64,000 bases of DNA. Source: Bacillus fonticola (lineage in GTDB: Bacteria; Bacillota; Bacilli; Bacillales; JC228). Position 1 is the first letter of the stretch, and every line of letters starts with the position of its first letter. The notes under the pieces were generated by a model. That model was not told the origin of the DNA and did no database searches. It was given only the letters and a program-made list of their open reading frames with translations. Made by a program: the position numbers and the translations under genes. Of the stretch, positions 7,236 to 16,757 are shown piece by piece. The stretch lies in contig NZ_CP052135.1 of the NCBI RefSeq assembly GCF_012955605.1, positions 362,001 to 426,000 of the forward strand, read 5' to 3'.

Positions 7236-9196
7236 CAGCGTGCACCTCCCGTTTTGGCTTCAGTTTTTTCTACTTCTTCTGCCGGAATATAGTAGTCTGT
7301 GTTTTTTTGGAAATAGCGTGCTACTAAACAAGCAGCCACACCTACGAGACCTACAATTCCCATCCAAGACCATCCAAAGACTAAACCGAACCCTGCGACA
7401 AACCAGCAGCCCCCCATAATAAATGGAATGCCTGAATCCTTTGGCATATGAATCGGTTTAAATTTATTGCCGCTCTTGTAAGTTTTAATGCCCTTCTCTT
7501 TCTTGTACCACCAGTCATCTTGTTGCTCTATTTGCGGGATTTCAGCAAAGTTGTAGACTGGTGCAGGAGATGGAATAGACCATTCTAATGTACGACCGTT
7601 CCATGGATCGCCTGTAGTGTCTTTTTTCCTATTTTTAATGCCGTGCACAATTTGCCACACTTGGATGAGAAAACCAGCTCCCATTAAGAAAGCACCGAAT
7701 GTAGACAGGAGGTTTAATTGCCACCAACCCATGTCCCAACCGTATGTGACAGTTCGACGAGGCATACCCATGAAGCCTAGTGCGTATTGTGGCATAAAGG
7801 TTGCATAAAATCCGATGTTCCAGAACCAGAATGCCCATTTGCCGATTTTTTCGCTTAACGTAAAACCGAAAATTTTTGGCCACCAATAATAAAGTCCTGC
7901 AAAGAAGCCGAAGACAACCCCACCGATGAGTACTTGGTGAAAGTGGGCAATAAGGAAGTAGTTATTGTGATATTGGAAGTCTGCAGGTGCAACCGCCAAC
8001 ATAACTCCTGTAGCGCCCCCTACCAAGAATGTCGGTATAAAGGCAATGGTCCACAACATCGGTGTTTTTATCTGAATTCGTCCTCTAAACATCGTAAATA
8101 GCCAGTTAAACACTTTGACACCGGTCGGAATGGCAACCGCCATGGTTGTGATGGCAAAAAACGCATTAACGACATAATCTGCCATGGTGAAAAAGTGGTG
8201 AACCCATGTGAAGAAGGACAAAATGCTTATACTTAACATCGCAAAGACCATTGATTTGTATCCAAAGATTTTCTTCTTAGAAAACGTACTCACAATTTCT
8301 GAGAACACTCCGAATGCTGGAAGAATCACGATGTAAACTTCCGGATGTCCCCACATCCAGATCAAATTTATATAGAGCATCGGATTGCCGCCACCTTCGA
8401 GCGTGAAGAAAGGGGCTCCAAAGAATCGTTCTACAAATAGTAATCCTAGCGTCACGGTCAATACAGGGAACGCGAAAATAATAATAATAGACGCTGCTAA
8501 CACAGACCATGTAAATAGGGGCATTTTCATTAGTGACATTCCCGGTGCACGCATTTTGAGTATCGTCACTATAAAGTTAATCCCTGTTGCTAAGCTCCCG
8601 ATACCGGAGATCTGAATTCCCCAAATATAGAAGTCTTGCCCAGGACCAGGACTGAATTCGGTTCCGGATAGCGGGGCATAACTGAGCCAACCAGCATCGG
8701 GTGATCCTCCAATAATGAACGATAAGTTAAAGAGCATTGCCCCGGCAAAGAAAAGCCAAAAGCTAACAGCGTTTAGAAACGGAAAAGCCACGTCCCTTGC
8801 GCCTATTTGAAGTGGAACAATCATGTTAAATAACGCAAACATAAACGGCATCGCCATGAATAAAATCATAATTGTACCGTGTGTTGTGAATATTTGGTTA
8901 TACTCTTCTGCGCCAATTATACTCAAATCAGGGAGAGCAATTTGCGCCCTCATTAATAACGCGTCAACACCCCCACGGAAAAGCATGAGCAGGGAGGCGA
9001 TCAAATACATAATCCCTATTTTTTTATGGTCAAGAGTGGTCAACCATTCTCTCCAGAGCCAACCCCATTTTTTGTAATACGTGAGTACAAAGATGATTGC
9101 AATCGTGGTTAAGACGATGGATACTTGCGCTGCATAAATTGACGGCACGCCTGTAACAAAGAATTCTGAGGCGAACGTCTTTATTTCTTGCCACAT
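7235..9196 (-). CDS. qoxB: aa3-type quinol oxidase subunit I
   Basis: This 653-residue haem-copper oxidase catalytic subunit has about 14-15 helices. Visible ligands are the low-spin haem histidine in TTHGTIMILFMAMPF, the CuB/Tyr site WGHPEVYIVILPAFG with the cross-linked His-Tyr, the CuB pair in VHHFFTMAD, and the haem histidines in NYFLIAHFHQVLIGG. The C-terminal extension with two more helices is typical of QoxB. It reduces O2 to water and pumps protons, taking electrons from menaquinol. The ATG has AGGAGGAAA upstream, and the gene sits 25 bp after qoxA. Confidence 0.96.
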   Translation of the reverse strand: MWQEIKTFASEFFVTGVPSIYAAQVSIVLTTIAIIFVLTYYKKWGWLWREWLTTLDHKKIGIMYLIASLLMLFRGGVDALLMRAQIALPDLSIIGAEEYNQIFTTHGTIMILFMAMPFMFALFNMIVPLQIGARDVAFPFLNAVSFWLFFAGAMLFNLSFIIGGSPDAGWLSYAPLSGTEFSPGPGQDFYIWGIQISGIGSLATGINFIVTILKMRAPGMSLMKMPLFTWSVLAASIIIIFAFPVLTVTLGLLFVERFFGAPFFTLEGGGNPMLYINLIWMWGHPEVYIVILPAFGVFSEIVSTFSKKKIFGYKSMVFAMLSISILSFFTWVHHFFTMADYVVNAFFAITTMAVAIPTGVKVFNWLFTMFRGRIQIKTPMLWTIAFIPTFLVGGATGVMLAVAPADFQYHNNYFLIAHFHQVLIGGVVFGFFAGLYYWWPKIFGFTLSEKIGKWAFWFWNIGFYATFMPQYALGFMGMPRRTVTYGWDMGWWQLNLLSTFGAFLMGAGFLIQVWQIVHGIKNRKKDTTGDPWNGRTLEWSIPSPAPVYNFAEIPQIEQQDDWWYKKEKGIKTYKSGNKFKPIHMPKDSGIPFIMGGCWFVAGFGLVFGWSWMGIVGLVGVAACLVARYFQKNTDYYIPAEEVEKTEAKTGGAR

Positions 9197-9221
9197 AAAT
9201 TTTCCTCCTTCCTAAGTAAAG

Positions 9222-10124
9222 CTATTCTTCAGTTTCAATGAGGTCTCCGGTTTCATTACTGCGGTAATATTGCCCACCATTTTTGTCGACAATATATTCA
9301 AACAATCCAGATGTGTAGGAACTGAACTCAGCCTGCTCTACGACGCTAGGCTCACTTAACTGTTCGTATCCGTCCATTGTCAATGAAGAAGAAGGACCCT
9401 CTTTTACTTCGTTCACCCAATCTGAAAATTCCTCTTCTGATCGAGCATTTACGTCAAATTTCATTTCTGTAAAGCCTTCACCGCTAAAGTTATTGGCTGT
9501 ACCATAATACGTTCCTTCTTCATCTGCTTCTAGCCAAAGTTGCAACGTTTTTCCTGGTAACGTATATTTTTGACCGCCTAATTGTGGTACCCAGAATGAG
9601 TTGATCGGTGCGTCAGTAGTTAATTGAAAGTCAACAGGTACATTTATCGGAATCTCTACATAATTGACAGTTGCTACGCCTTGCTCTGGATAAAGAAATA
9701 GCCATTTCCAGTCTAGTGAAGTAACTTGGATGGTCAGCGGTTCAACATCCTCGGACTCTGCCGGCCTTTCTGCCAGTACAAACGTATCTCGAATCGTGTA
9801 AAAGCCTAGAATGCCAACAACCAAAATTGGAATTCCCCACCAGACAATTTCCAACCATTTATTATCATCCCATTCTGGCTTAAATGACGCCTTGCTATCG
9901 GGCCTATCGCGATAACGATACACGATAAAAGCGAAAAAAATGAGAACAGGAATGATGACGACACCTAGTAAAATAGCAGAAATAGCCATTAAATTCGCCT
10001 GCACTTCTCCAACAGGACCTTTAGAATCCAAAACAATAAACTGTTCACTACAACCACTTAACACTGTAACGATAAGAACAAACATACCCGTATAAGATAG
10101 CCTTTTTAATAACTTTTTCTTCAT
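9222..10124 (-). CDS. qoxA: aa3-type quinol oxidase subunit II (lipoprotein)
   Basis: This 300-residue subunit has a lipobox LSGC at residues 22-25, then SKGPVGEVQANL, two membrane helices (about 42-65 and 90-112) and an extracytoplasmic cupredoxin domain. The CuA ligand pattern of cytochrome c oxidases (C-x3-C) is absent, which marks it as quinol-oxidising. I chose the ATG at 10124 because GAGGAG lies 9-10 nt before it and it starts a proper signal peptide; a longer frame to 10220 has no site. It is the first gene of qoxABCD. Confidence 0.94.
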   Translation of the reverse strand: MKKKLLKRLSYTGMFVLIVTVLSGCSEQFIVLDSKGPVGEVQANLMAISAILLGVVIIPVLIFFAFIVYRYRDRPDSKASFKPEWDDNKWLEIVWWGIPILVVGILGFYTIRDTFVLAERPAESEDVEPLTIQVTSLDWKWLFLYPEQGVATVNYVEIPINVPVDFQLTTDAPINSFWVPQLGGQKYTLPGKTLQLWLEADEEGTYYGTANNFSGEGFTEMKFDVNARSEEEFSDWVNEVKEGPSSSLTMDGYEQLSEPSVVEQAEFSSYTSGLFEYIVDKNGGQYYRSNETGDLIETEE

Positions 10125-10361
10125 GAACTTTACACTCCTCTCCTTTATTGTTGGAAACAAAACTATATTTTTGTGAAGTAAGTATAACCAGAAATTCACT
10201 ATAAGTAGGTTACTAATCACGATAGCAGAGTTATTTTAGCACAGCTTCATTAGGAAAAACGCATAGAATCGAAAAGGTCACAAGGAGTTCGTAAATAATT
10301 CATAAAGTGTTTTTGGTTTTGTCACCGTATTGTAAAAATCTACCCAATATCAAAATCTTCA

Positions 10362-10391
10362 CAAAAAAACCAACCCCATAATAGGATTGGT
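10362..10391 (-). terminator. terminator of the GNAT-fusion/amidohydrolase unit
   Basis: On the minus strand CCAATCC pairs with GGGGTTGG (one mismatch) and is followed by seven T. It lies about 30 nt past the amidohydrolase stop. Between it and qoxA (10125-10361) I see only the presumed qox promoter region. Confidence 0.75.
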
Positions 10392-10418
10392 AGTATAAAC
10401 GGTGGTTCAGGAACTCGG

Positions 10419-11270
10419 TTAGAGAAGCTGCTTGATCTTCGGGAATACGTTGAGGGCGGTGTTGTAAAACACGTCTTCATGATATTCATCTGGGGTGATG
10501 TCTTGAATAAATTTGATGTACGGTTGGACTGGGATGAGTGGCCAGTCTGTGCCGAATAGGAACTTCTTATAGTTGTTTGTAAAGGTTAGTGCGTGTAATA
10601 GATGGTCAAAAAATCTTGTTTTCTGCAATGATGTAATGTCGGTGCCTGTTCCGACTACAAGTCCAGATAGATCTGCGTAGACATTGTGGTTTTTGTACAC
10701 GACTTCAGCCGCGTCTAGTACCCATGGGTCTCCGAAATGGGCCATCATGATTGTCATGTCGCGGTGCTTCACTGCGACTTCGTCAATTGCTAATGGATGG
10801 GAGAACCGTAGGCGACCTCGTTCTGAGTACGTGTCTCCAGTATGGTACACGATAGGTAATCCGTATGTTTTGGCTAATGCATATACTGGCTCGTATACTT
10901 CGTCATATGCGTAGAACGGGTAGTAGCCTAGGTAGATTTTGATTCCGACGCACTCCGGCTTTTGGATGTCTCGCTCTAGCTTCTGCAAAGCTATCTCATC
11001 CAGGTGATACGGATTGATGCCTGCACAATATACTACATTTGGTGGTACTTTCTCGCTAAGGTCAATGCCCATGGGGGAGGGAGCAGCAGAGTCAGGAAAC
11101 CCTTCCTCTGCTGTTTCTGTCACTCCCATGGCGATGCTTAAAACGATGTTGTTTTCGCCGAATTCTTTAACATAACCGTCATACGAGTAATCAACCTTAG
11201 ACAAATCACAAGCTGTCTTATGAAAGCTATTAATATTTGAATAATGGATATGGGCGTCAATAATTTTCAT
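10419..11270 (-). CDS. amidohydrolase-2 family TIM-barrel hydrolase
   Basis: This 283-residue soluble enzyme starts MKIIDAHIHYS, giving the metal-binding H-x-H at residues 7 and 9. GLPIVYHTGDT supplies the third histidine, MTIMMAHFGDPW the fourth, and FGTDWPLIP near the end the catalytic aspartate. The set is complete for a mononuclear or binuclear zinc hydrolase or decarboxylase. I chose the ATG at 11270, 4 nt after GAGGTG. The upstream gene's TGA is at 11279-11281 and overlaps a GTG, so the two are translationally coupled. The substrate is unknown and is presumably linked to the GNAT-fusion partner. Confidence 0.82.
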   Translation of the reverse strand: MKIIDAHIHYSNINSFHKTACDLSKVDYSYDGYVKEFGENNIVLSIAMGVTETAEEGFPDSAAPSPMGIDLSEKVPPNVVYCAGINPYHLDEIALQKLERDIQKPECVGIKIYLGYYPFYAYDEVYEPVYALAKTYGLPIVYHTGDTYSERGRLRFSHPLAIDEVAVKHRDMTIMMAHFGDPWVLDAAEVVYKNHNVYADLSGLVVGTGTDITSLQKTRFFDHLLHALTFTNNYKKFLFGTDWPLIPVQPYIKFIQDITPDEYHEDVFYNTALNVFPKIKQLL

Positions 11271-11278
11271 GTGGCACC

Positions 11279-14200
11279 TCACCGAAACGATATGTTTTGG
11301 AAGTCCCTGACTTCATCTTGGGAGAATACGCTATCGTGACCGACAAAGAAGACCGGCTGCGATACATATTCTTCTCCGTTTGCTACATTCAAAACCTCTG
11401 AAGGGCCTACTGCCATCACTTCTTTATTCATGTAAGCATTTATTGAGGTTTCACTGATCATTTGCAGAAGTTGATTGTCTTCAAAGCTACCGATGATTGC
11501 GTGCGTTCCGAGCATCGTGTTTAATTCTGTTTGCCCAGCGACATACGACTTCTGATCACGGTTTTTCACCCAGCTTTGTGATAAGTCAGTAGCTGGATGT
11601 AAGAAGGCTTGCAAATAACGATCCTTATCGTGCAAATACGTGCCAGTATACTGCTTGAATTTTGTCACACAAGCGAGTACAGAAATCCCTGGTAGCATGA
11701 CAAAATATTGTTCCATGCCTAGACCTTTGAATGCTTCGTTCTCCACAAAAGTGGTGGATAGCTTGAGGCCTTCCCACTCGTTACCGTCAGTGTCAGTCAA
11801 AGAACCCTTCTCGACAGTCGATATTTCTTTGCCTAACGAGGAGTTGTTAATCCCGCGTAAGGACGAGTGGATTCCTCCGCTCCAAGGGTTGAACCACGAT
11901 TTCGGCATCGTTTTTGGGTAAGAGCTATGTAGCCACTCTTTTCCGTTCGTTTTCAGCGAGTACAGAGCAGGATAAAAGCTAGCTGCAGCTGAAATGGATA
12001 GTACACCATTGGAGGCTGTAACCGTTTCGGTCCCTTTGATTTCCTTTCTTTCTATTTGAACAGGTTGAGTGGCGTTTGGCGTTAAAAGCAAAGCACTCTT
12101 TACATTACATATCCCGTTTACTGTATAGCGTGCTGTCATCTTGTCTATCGGGTTGCGATTGCCCGGTAGAGAAGTAGCCACTGTTCGAAGCTGCTCAGAA
12201 GGAGAAACAGACGCTTCTGTAATGGTCTGGCCGTTGAATTCAAATGCAATACTTCCTTGAAGGTAGCTCGATTTGTTATCGACAAGTACTACTTTTTTGT
12301 GATTATTAGAAACGACCGGTGTGTTTGCTGCTGAAAGTGTAAGTTCTCTTTCAGGCAGCACTGGTGTCAGTGTGTGTTGTGATCGCGCAAAGCTTCTAAA
12401 CTCTTCCCAATTTTGATAGGCACCGATTGAAATGTAAACCGGTTCGGACTGACGTTCTGAGTGGGCGGGTAGATCACCTATATTGTGCTCGATATACATG
12501 TACCACGATTCGAAGCCTACTTTGGCATGTTGCGGCCAGGTAACGCCGTGAGGGTACCGCTCGTATCGAGAAAAGAACCAGTTTTCTGTCAGGCTATGAC
12601 TATCCCATAAGCCAAAATCTGAGCTGGCCGTTTCATCGACTGCAATAATACTATTGTTCATCGGAAAAACAGGCTTTGTTAAGTCTTGATAAACAGGTTG
12701 GTACAGCCAAGTCCCATTTACCACATCGTCACTACCATTTCTAACGATATACGATTGCTCAAGCAACCCTTCTGCAAAGAGCTTAGATACACTCACGAGC
12801 TCCAGTTGTGGAAAATCGGTAGACTCATACGTTGCTTCCAGGATCATAGCACCATTTTCTTCACGATAATCAACACGTTTTGGCTTTCTTTTCGATAGTT
12901 CGGTAGAATACGGTTTTCCGATCTTAGGCACGAGACCAATCGTTTTCGGTACGATTCTTTCTCGTGCGGGCAATATTTCATTATCGTTTTTGTCTAAGTA
13001 CAGCTGATACAACCCGTTATAAATGCGCCAGTAATCATCACATTCGCCGCTGAAACGCACACCAACACCTTTGAAGGCAGCCCCTATTTTTGTTTTGAAA
13101 GTAAACGATTGCCCGTTTTCTCGCGTTACTACTGCTTCGAGAGTAGGGGAGTAAAAGCCATACCCGGACAACTCGTAAGTGATGGGTACAGACGTTTTTC
13201 CCTTTGCCTGTAGTTGAACAGTTACTTCGTGCTCCTCTATTTGAAGCCAGTCACTCGTTGGGAGCTTCACTTGAAGTGTAATCGGCTCGTTGTAGCTGTT
13301 CTCGACATCTACATAGAACGTAGACTTTTTGTGCAGATAGGATTGCGACCCCGGTACGACTGCCTTCAGCTTAGCAGGGAGCTTCGGTAAGATCCCTGTG
13401 GCAAACGTGGCCTTTTTTCCATTGATCAATAAGTTCGAAACAACGGAAGGATGCGTCCGCCAACTACTTTGTTCTGCTAACAAATCTCCGACCGAAAAAT
13501 GAGCTTCAATGGTCGTGCGATCGATCACTTTCACGCTGTCCTGGAAGGAATACTGGATAATTTGGTGGTTTTCGCCTTGAATTTGAATATGAAGCGGTAC
13601 ATCAGATTTATTCTCAATGTCATACCGAATTTTGTAATTAGCATTAGCAACGAGTTTAAAGTCCTCAACAGTAGCAGCGATGCGATAATCATTTGTTTCA
13701 ATAAGACGCAATCCTCGTCCGCTCCGTTCAAACTCCATGCGCAAATGCTGATCGCCTTTCTCCCATTTGTACTCATAAAAAGTGAAATCGTTTTCCTTTT
13801 GACTGTCAGGCTTCACTTCAATGACGCGCGTACTTGCATCGTACCAGTTCGCCTGCTCAAAAAACTGCTCGACAGCCTCAGTGTTCAGTACAGTTGGCAT
13901 AAAGTTCATTAAGTGCGTTGTGTCGTCACGGTCTTCCCAGAAGAACCCGCATTTTTTATATAGAGGAACCGCCTTTGAGTTCCCTGGCCATGTGTACAAA
14001 TCTAGTCGCGGCCAGCCTAGTTCAACTGAGCGCTCCACAGCCTTCAATACAAGTTGTTTTCCGATTCCAGCTCCGTGATAATCCGTGCGCACGTTAAGTA
14101 GCGGAATGTACAAAGCTCCTTCATCTTCTCGATACTCAGACAATCCACAATAACCGACTACTTCGTTTCCATCTAACGCTAAGTAAAGGTGGAGGTTACT

Positions 14201-14353
14201 CGAATTTGCTTCCTGCGTCCGAACCTTTTCTTCTGTCGTCACATGAGCATCGCCACCCCAACCGTCACGACTGAGATTCCACATCTGGGCAACAGCCGCA
14301 GCGAGCCCCTCATGATATTCGACAATTTCAATTTTTTGCTTTGTGTTCTCCAT
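11279..14353 (-). CDS. giant GNAT-fusion protein (N-acetyltransferase plus about 850-residue beta-rich region)
   Basis: This 1024-residue protein has no signal peptide. Residues 1-155 are a GNAT domain: core motif NVRTDYHGAGIGKQLVLKA for acetyl-CoA binding, then LYTWPGNSKAVPLYKKCGF, the usual C-terminal wedge. From about residue 195 the protein turns into repeated beta-sandwich segments (NADPLHIQ-type Ig-like strands, then PITLQVKLPTSDWLQIEEHE). After about 420 comes a long, possibly glycoside-hydrolase- or mutarotase-like supersandwich. I chose the ATG at 14353 with AAGGGGAG upstream. GNAT domains are normally about 150-170 residues, so this architecture is unusual. It is the first gene of a coupled pair with a small amidohydrolase. 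Function unknown. Confidence 0.8.
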   Translation of the reverse strand: MENTKQKIEIVEYHEGLAAAVAQMWNLSRDGWGGDAHVTTEEKVRTQEANSSNLHLYLALDGNEVVGYCGLSEYREDEGALYIPLLNVRTDYHGAGIGKQLVLKAVERSVELGWPRLDLYTWPGNSKAVPLYKKCGFFWEDRDDTTHLMNFMPTVLNTEAVEQFFEQANWYDASTRVIEVKPDSQKENDFTFYEYKWEKGDQHLRMEFERSGRGLRLIETNDYRIAATVEDFKLVANANYKIRYDIENKSDVPLHIQIQGENHQIIQYSFQDSVKVIDRTTIEAHFSVGDLLAEQSSWRTHPSVVSNLLINGKKATFATGILPKLPAKLKAVVPGSQSYLHKKSTFYVDVENSYNEPITLQVKLPTSDWLQIEEHEVTVQLQAKGKTSVPITYELSGYGFYSPTLEAVVTRENGQSFTFKTKIGAAFKGVGVRFSGECDDYWRIYNGLYQLYLDKNDNEILPARERIVPKTIGLVPKIGKPYSTELSKRKPKRVDYREENGAMILEATYESTDFPQLELVSVSKLFAEGLLEQSYIVRNGSDDVVNGTWLYQPVYQDLTKPVFPMNNSIIAVDETASSDFGLWDSHSLTENWFFSRYERYPHGVTWPQHAKVGFESWYMYIEHNIGDLPAHSERQSEPVYISIGAYQNWEEFRSFARSQHTLTPVLPERELTLSAANTPVVSNNHKKVVLVDNKSSYLQGSIAFEFNGQTITEASVSPSEQLRTVATSLPGNRNPIDKMTARYTVNGICNVKSALLLTPNATQPVQIERKEIKGTETVTASNGVLSISAAASFYPALYSLKTNGKEWLHSSYPKTMPKSWFNPWSGGIHSSLRGINNSSLGKEISTVEKGSLTDTDGNEWEGLKLSTTFVENEAFKGLGMEQYFVMLPGISVLACVTKFKQYTGTYLHDKDRYLQAFLHPATDLSQSWVKNRDQKSYVAGQTELNTMLGTHAIIGSFEDNQLLQMISETSINAYMNKEVMAVGPSEVLNVANGEEYVSQPVFFVGHDSVFSQDEVRDFQNISFR

Positions 14354-14387
14354 CTTAGATACTCCCCTTCGCATGAGTAAATGTTCA

Positions 14388-14444
14388 CTACGTCTCTATG
14401 ATCCTGTGTCCGTCGAAACCTCTAGAGAAATGATGTGTAACCAT
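14388..14444 (-). CDS. possible 18-codon leader peptide of the GNAT-fusion unit
   Basis: AAAGGAGGAGATGCAGT immediately precedes an ATG at 14444 that opens MVTHHFSRGFDGHRIIET and then stops, 34 nt before the GNAT-fusion start. The ribosome binding site is better than that of the downstream gene. An overlapping ORF (MQYGYTSFL) starts 8 nt earlier in another frame. It could be a translational leader; no terminator/antiterminator pair is obvious. Confidence 0.35.
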   Translation of the reverse strand: MVTHHFSRGFDGHRIIET

Positions 14445-14591
14445 ACTGCATCTCCTCCTTTATAGAATGTGTGTGGTGAGGACAGCCTTTGAAATTTATG
14501 CCATTCACCACAACATTTACTATATAGAGACTCATGAACGATGTAAAGGAATATTCGGAACTGTCGGTAATTCACAACAATATGACAAAGA

Positions 14592-14635
14592 AACCCCCAG
14601 TTGACGCAATACAGGTCAAGTGGGGGTTTTCTTTA
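14592..14635. terminator. bidirectional terminator
   Basis: CCCCCAGTTGAC and GTCAAGTGGGGG form a stem around a 9-nt loop, flanked by AAA on the left and TTTTCTTT on the right. On the minus strand it ends the CBS-domain gene. The 230 bp between it and the GNAT-fusion start hold only that gene's leader and promoter region. Confidence 0.75.
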
Positions 14636-14653
14636 GCCAAAGTGTATCAACAT

Positions 14654-15085
14654 TTATGCTTTAGGCTGGGAAGGGATAGAAATATTGGAAAGCGCTTCGC
14701 CTGCTTCATTTTCATAAGGCTGTCGAGTGGCCAAGTCCCCTAGTGATACCATACCTAATAGTCGTTGATTTTCTACAACTGGTAAACGGCGAATTTGTCC
14801 TTGAGCCATCAACTTAGCTGCATCGTGGACGTCCATATCCGGTGTACCTTGAACGAGGTCAGTAGACATACACTGCGAGACCGTCGTGTTGCCGTCCAAT
14901 CCTTGCGCTGTGGAGCGTAATGTAATATCCCGGTCTGTAATCATCCCTCGTAGTTGACCATTTTCTACAACTGGTAGCGAACCAACATTATGTTGTGACA
15001 TGAGTGAGGCAGCTTCTTGGATACTTTGGTTCGGTGCAACAGAGATTACGTTTTGTGACATGAGATTGCGAATGACATCTGACAT
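14654..15085 (-). CDS. CBS-domain pair protein
   Basis: This 143-residue protein is made of two CBS motifs (residues about 5-60 and 70-125). Each has the typical V-G-S/R-x-x-P-V-V-E-N core (VGSLPVVENG, IRRLPVVENQ) and a G-M-I/V-T/S-L/D-R-D end. CBS pairs bind adenine nucleotides such as AMP, ATP or c-di-AMP and sense energy state. Stand-alone pairs of this length are common in Bacillaceae and often stress-linked. I chose the ATG at 15085, 8 nt after GGAGGAAT; the frame continues upstream without a better site. Confidence 0.88.
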   Translation of the reverse strand: MSDVIRNLMSQNVISVAPNQSIQEAASLMSQHNVGSLPVVENGQLRGMITDRDITLRSTAQGLDGNTTVSQCMSTDLVQGTPDMDVHDAAKLMAQGQIRRLPVVENQRLLGMVSLGDLATRQPYENEAGEALSNISIPSQPKA

Positions 15086-15150
15086 TTGATTTATTCCTCC
15101 TTTCCTGAACATTTTCCGCAATATTGGGGGATTTATACGAAAATCCGGGC

Positions 15151-15178
15151 GCTAGGTCCTACCCAGTATTTGTCACGA
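15151..15178 (+). repeat. decayed fragment of dispersed palindrome (within gap 15086-15450)
   Basis: GGTCCTACCCAGTATTTGTC resembles the left arm (GGTACCACCCAGTATTTGTCG seen at 28940) with a few changes, but the GGAACT end is gone. The rest of the gap holds no gene, only an AT-rich promoter region (TATACTATAAATTA near 15340) for the carboxypeptidase. Confidence 0.35.
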
Positions 15179-15450
15179 CACCAGGCGTTAGACGATGATG
15201 AATTACGCAAAAACAAGGTAAACAGGCTGAGATAGTGCAGGAGTAATTTGCAAAAATGGAGGCTGCTAAATCCGATGATAGTCACGAGGTTGTAATGAAT
15301 TTGCAAAGGAATTGAATGACTTTAAAGTTGGAAAGTCGTGATATACTATAAATTAATGTGAGTAGCTTTGACGACATGGAATGAATACTCATATTTTTTT
15401 GTCGCGGTACATTCCGTAATATGACAGTAAAAAATCTTGGTGGTGCTAAC

Positions 15451-16620
15451 TTGAAAAAAATTGCGATGGTTTTAGTGACTATTCTCTTAATAAATTCAAA
15501 ATTAACTTTCATAGCGTACGCTGATCCAACTTCCGGTGCCCCTACTTTGTCAAGTGAAGCAGCGATCTTGCTCGATCAAAAAACAGGACAAGTACTCTAT
15601 GACAAGAACTCAACTGCTCAAATGTATCCAGCGAGTTTAACAAAGATTGCTACGGCGATTTATGCCATTGAAAAAGGTAACTTAGATGATATTGTCACAG
15701 TAAGTAGTAAGGCAAGAAACGTAGAGGGTACGAGGGTTTATTTAGCGGAAGGGGAACAGATTTCGTTAAAAAAACTACTTCAAGGATTACTCATAAATTC
15801 TGGTAATGATGCTGGGATAGCAATTGCTGAGCATTTGGATGGAAGCGTACGTAACTTTTCGAAAAATATAAATGAGTATTTAAAGACCGAAATTGGCGTC
15901 CAAGATACAAACTTTGTAAATCCACATGGGTTATTTGATCCTAACCATGTAACGACCGCTGAAGACATGGCTCGGATTACGCAGTATGCAATGAAAAACG
16001 AAACGTTCAGAGAAATCATGAGCATAAAAGAGTTGGATTGGACAGGAGAAGCGTGGTCTACAACGTTGTATAATCACCATAAATTAATGAGAGAGATTCC
16101 TTACGAGGGAGTAACAGGCGGAAAGACAGGCTACGTCGACCAATCTGGACAAACACTCGTCACAACGGCTGAACGAGGAAACTTAAGTTTAATCGCTGTC
16201 ACACTTAAGGGAAATACACAGACAGAAGCGTACAACGATACAATAGAACTATTAGATTTTGGCTTTGAGAATTTCAAAACGACCCAAATAGTCAAGGGGA
16301 AGAAGTTTGAAAGTGAAGACGGAGTTCCATTTCTAGCAACAAAAAATCTGAATTATACACAGATGAAAACTGGTGATGTTAAACTTGAAGTGACAAACGA
16401 CGGCACGCTCACTGTTGTACAATCGAACGAAGCGCTAAATACATCTTTTCAACTAAAGGAAGTTAAGCAAAATACAGCGGTAGCATCATCAAAAGCATCC
16501 TCCCCAGATAGAGATCAGGAGCAGATTCCATTTACAAGCAATATCTCTTTTTACTTTTTTATGTTGATTATAGTGTTAGGTGTTTTTGGCATGGTTTACA
16601 CGAGAGTTTTGAAAAGGTGA
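15451..16620 (+). CDS. D-alanyl-D-alanine carboxypeptidase (S11, DacF/DacB type)
   Basis: This roughly 389-residue penicillin-binding protein trims the terminal D-Ala from peptidoglycan stem peptides. Motifs are the nucleophile S62 in SLTK, SGND, and KTG in GGKTGYVD, all of the S11 set. Residues 1-27 are a signal peptide ending near AYA. A beta domain follows the catalytic domain, and a final hydrophobic helix (FYFFMLIIVLGVFGMVYT) plus TRVLKR anchors the protein in the membrane. I favour the TTG at 15451: GGTGGTG lies upstream and the signal peptide starts there; the ATG at 15421 has no site. Confidence 0.88.
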   Translation: MKKIAMVLVTILLINSKLTFIAYADPTSGAPTLSSEAAILLDQKTGQVLYDKNSTAQMYPASLTKIATAIYAIEKGNLDDIVTVSSKARNVEGTRVYLAEGEQISLKKLLQGLLINSGNDAGIAIAEHLDGSVRNFSKNINEYLKTEIGVQDTNFVNPHGLFDPNHVTTAEDMARITQYAMKNETFREIMSIKELDWTGEAWSTTLYNHHKLMREIPYEGVTGGKTGYVDQSGQTLVTTAERGNLSLIAVTLKGNTQTEAYNDTIELLDFGFENFKTTQIVKGKKFESEDGVPFLATKNLNYTQMKTGDVKLEVTNDGTLTVVQSNEALNTSFQLKEVKQNTAVASSKASSPDRDQEQIPFTSNISFYFFMLIIVLGVFGMVYTRVLKR

Positions 16621-16757
16621 GTTCGTTCTAGGTGTGTTGCACAGGAATATGTCAAGTTTAACTCTTTGCATCCGTTTATTATCGTGTATAGTATGTAACA
16701 GACTTCTCTCAGGGAAGTCTATTTTTATCATTTCCTAAAAAGAGGGGAGAGAGCCGG

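Noticed and set aside
7617..9077. Plus-strand ORFs inside qoxB
   Set aside because: They are antisense shadows of a highly conserved gene without ribosome binding sites.
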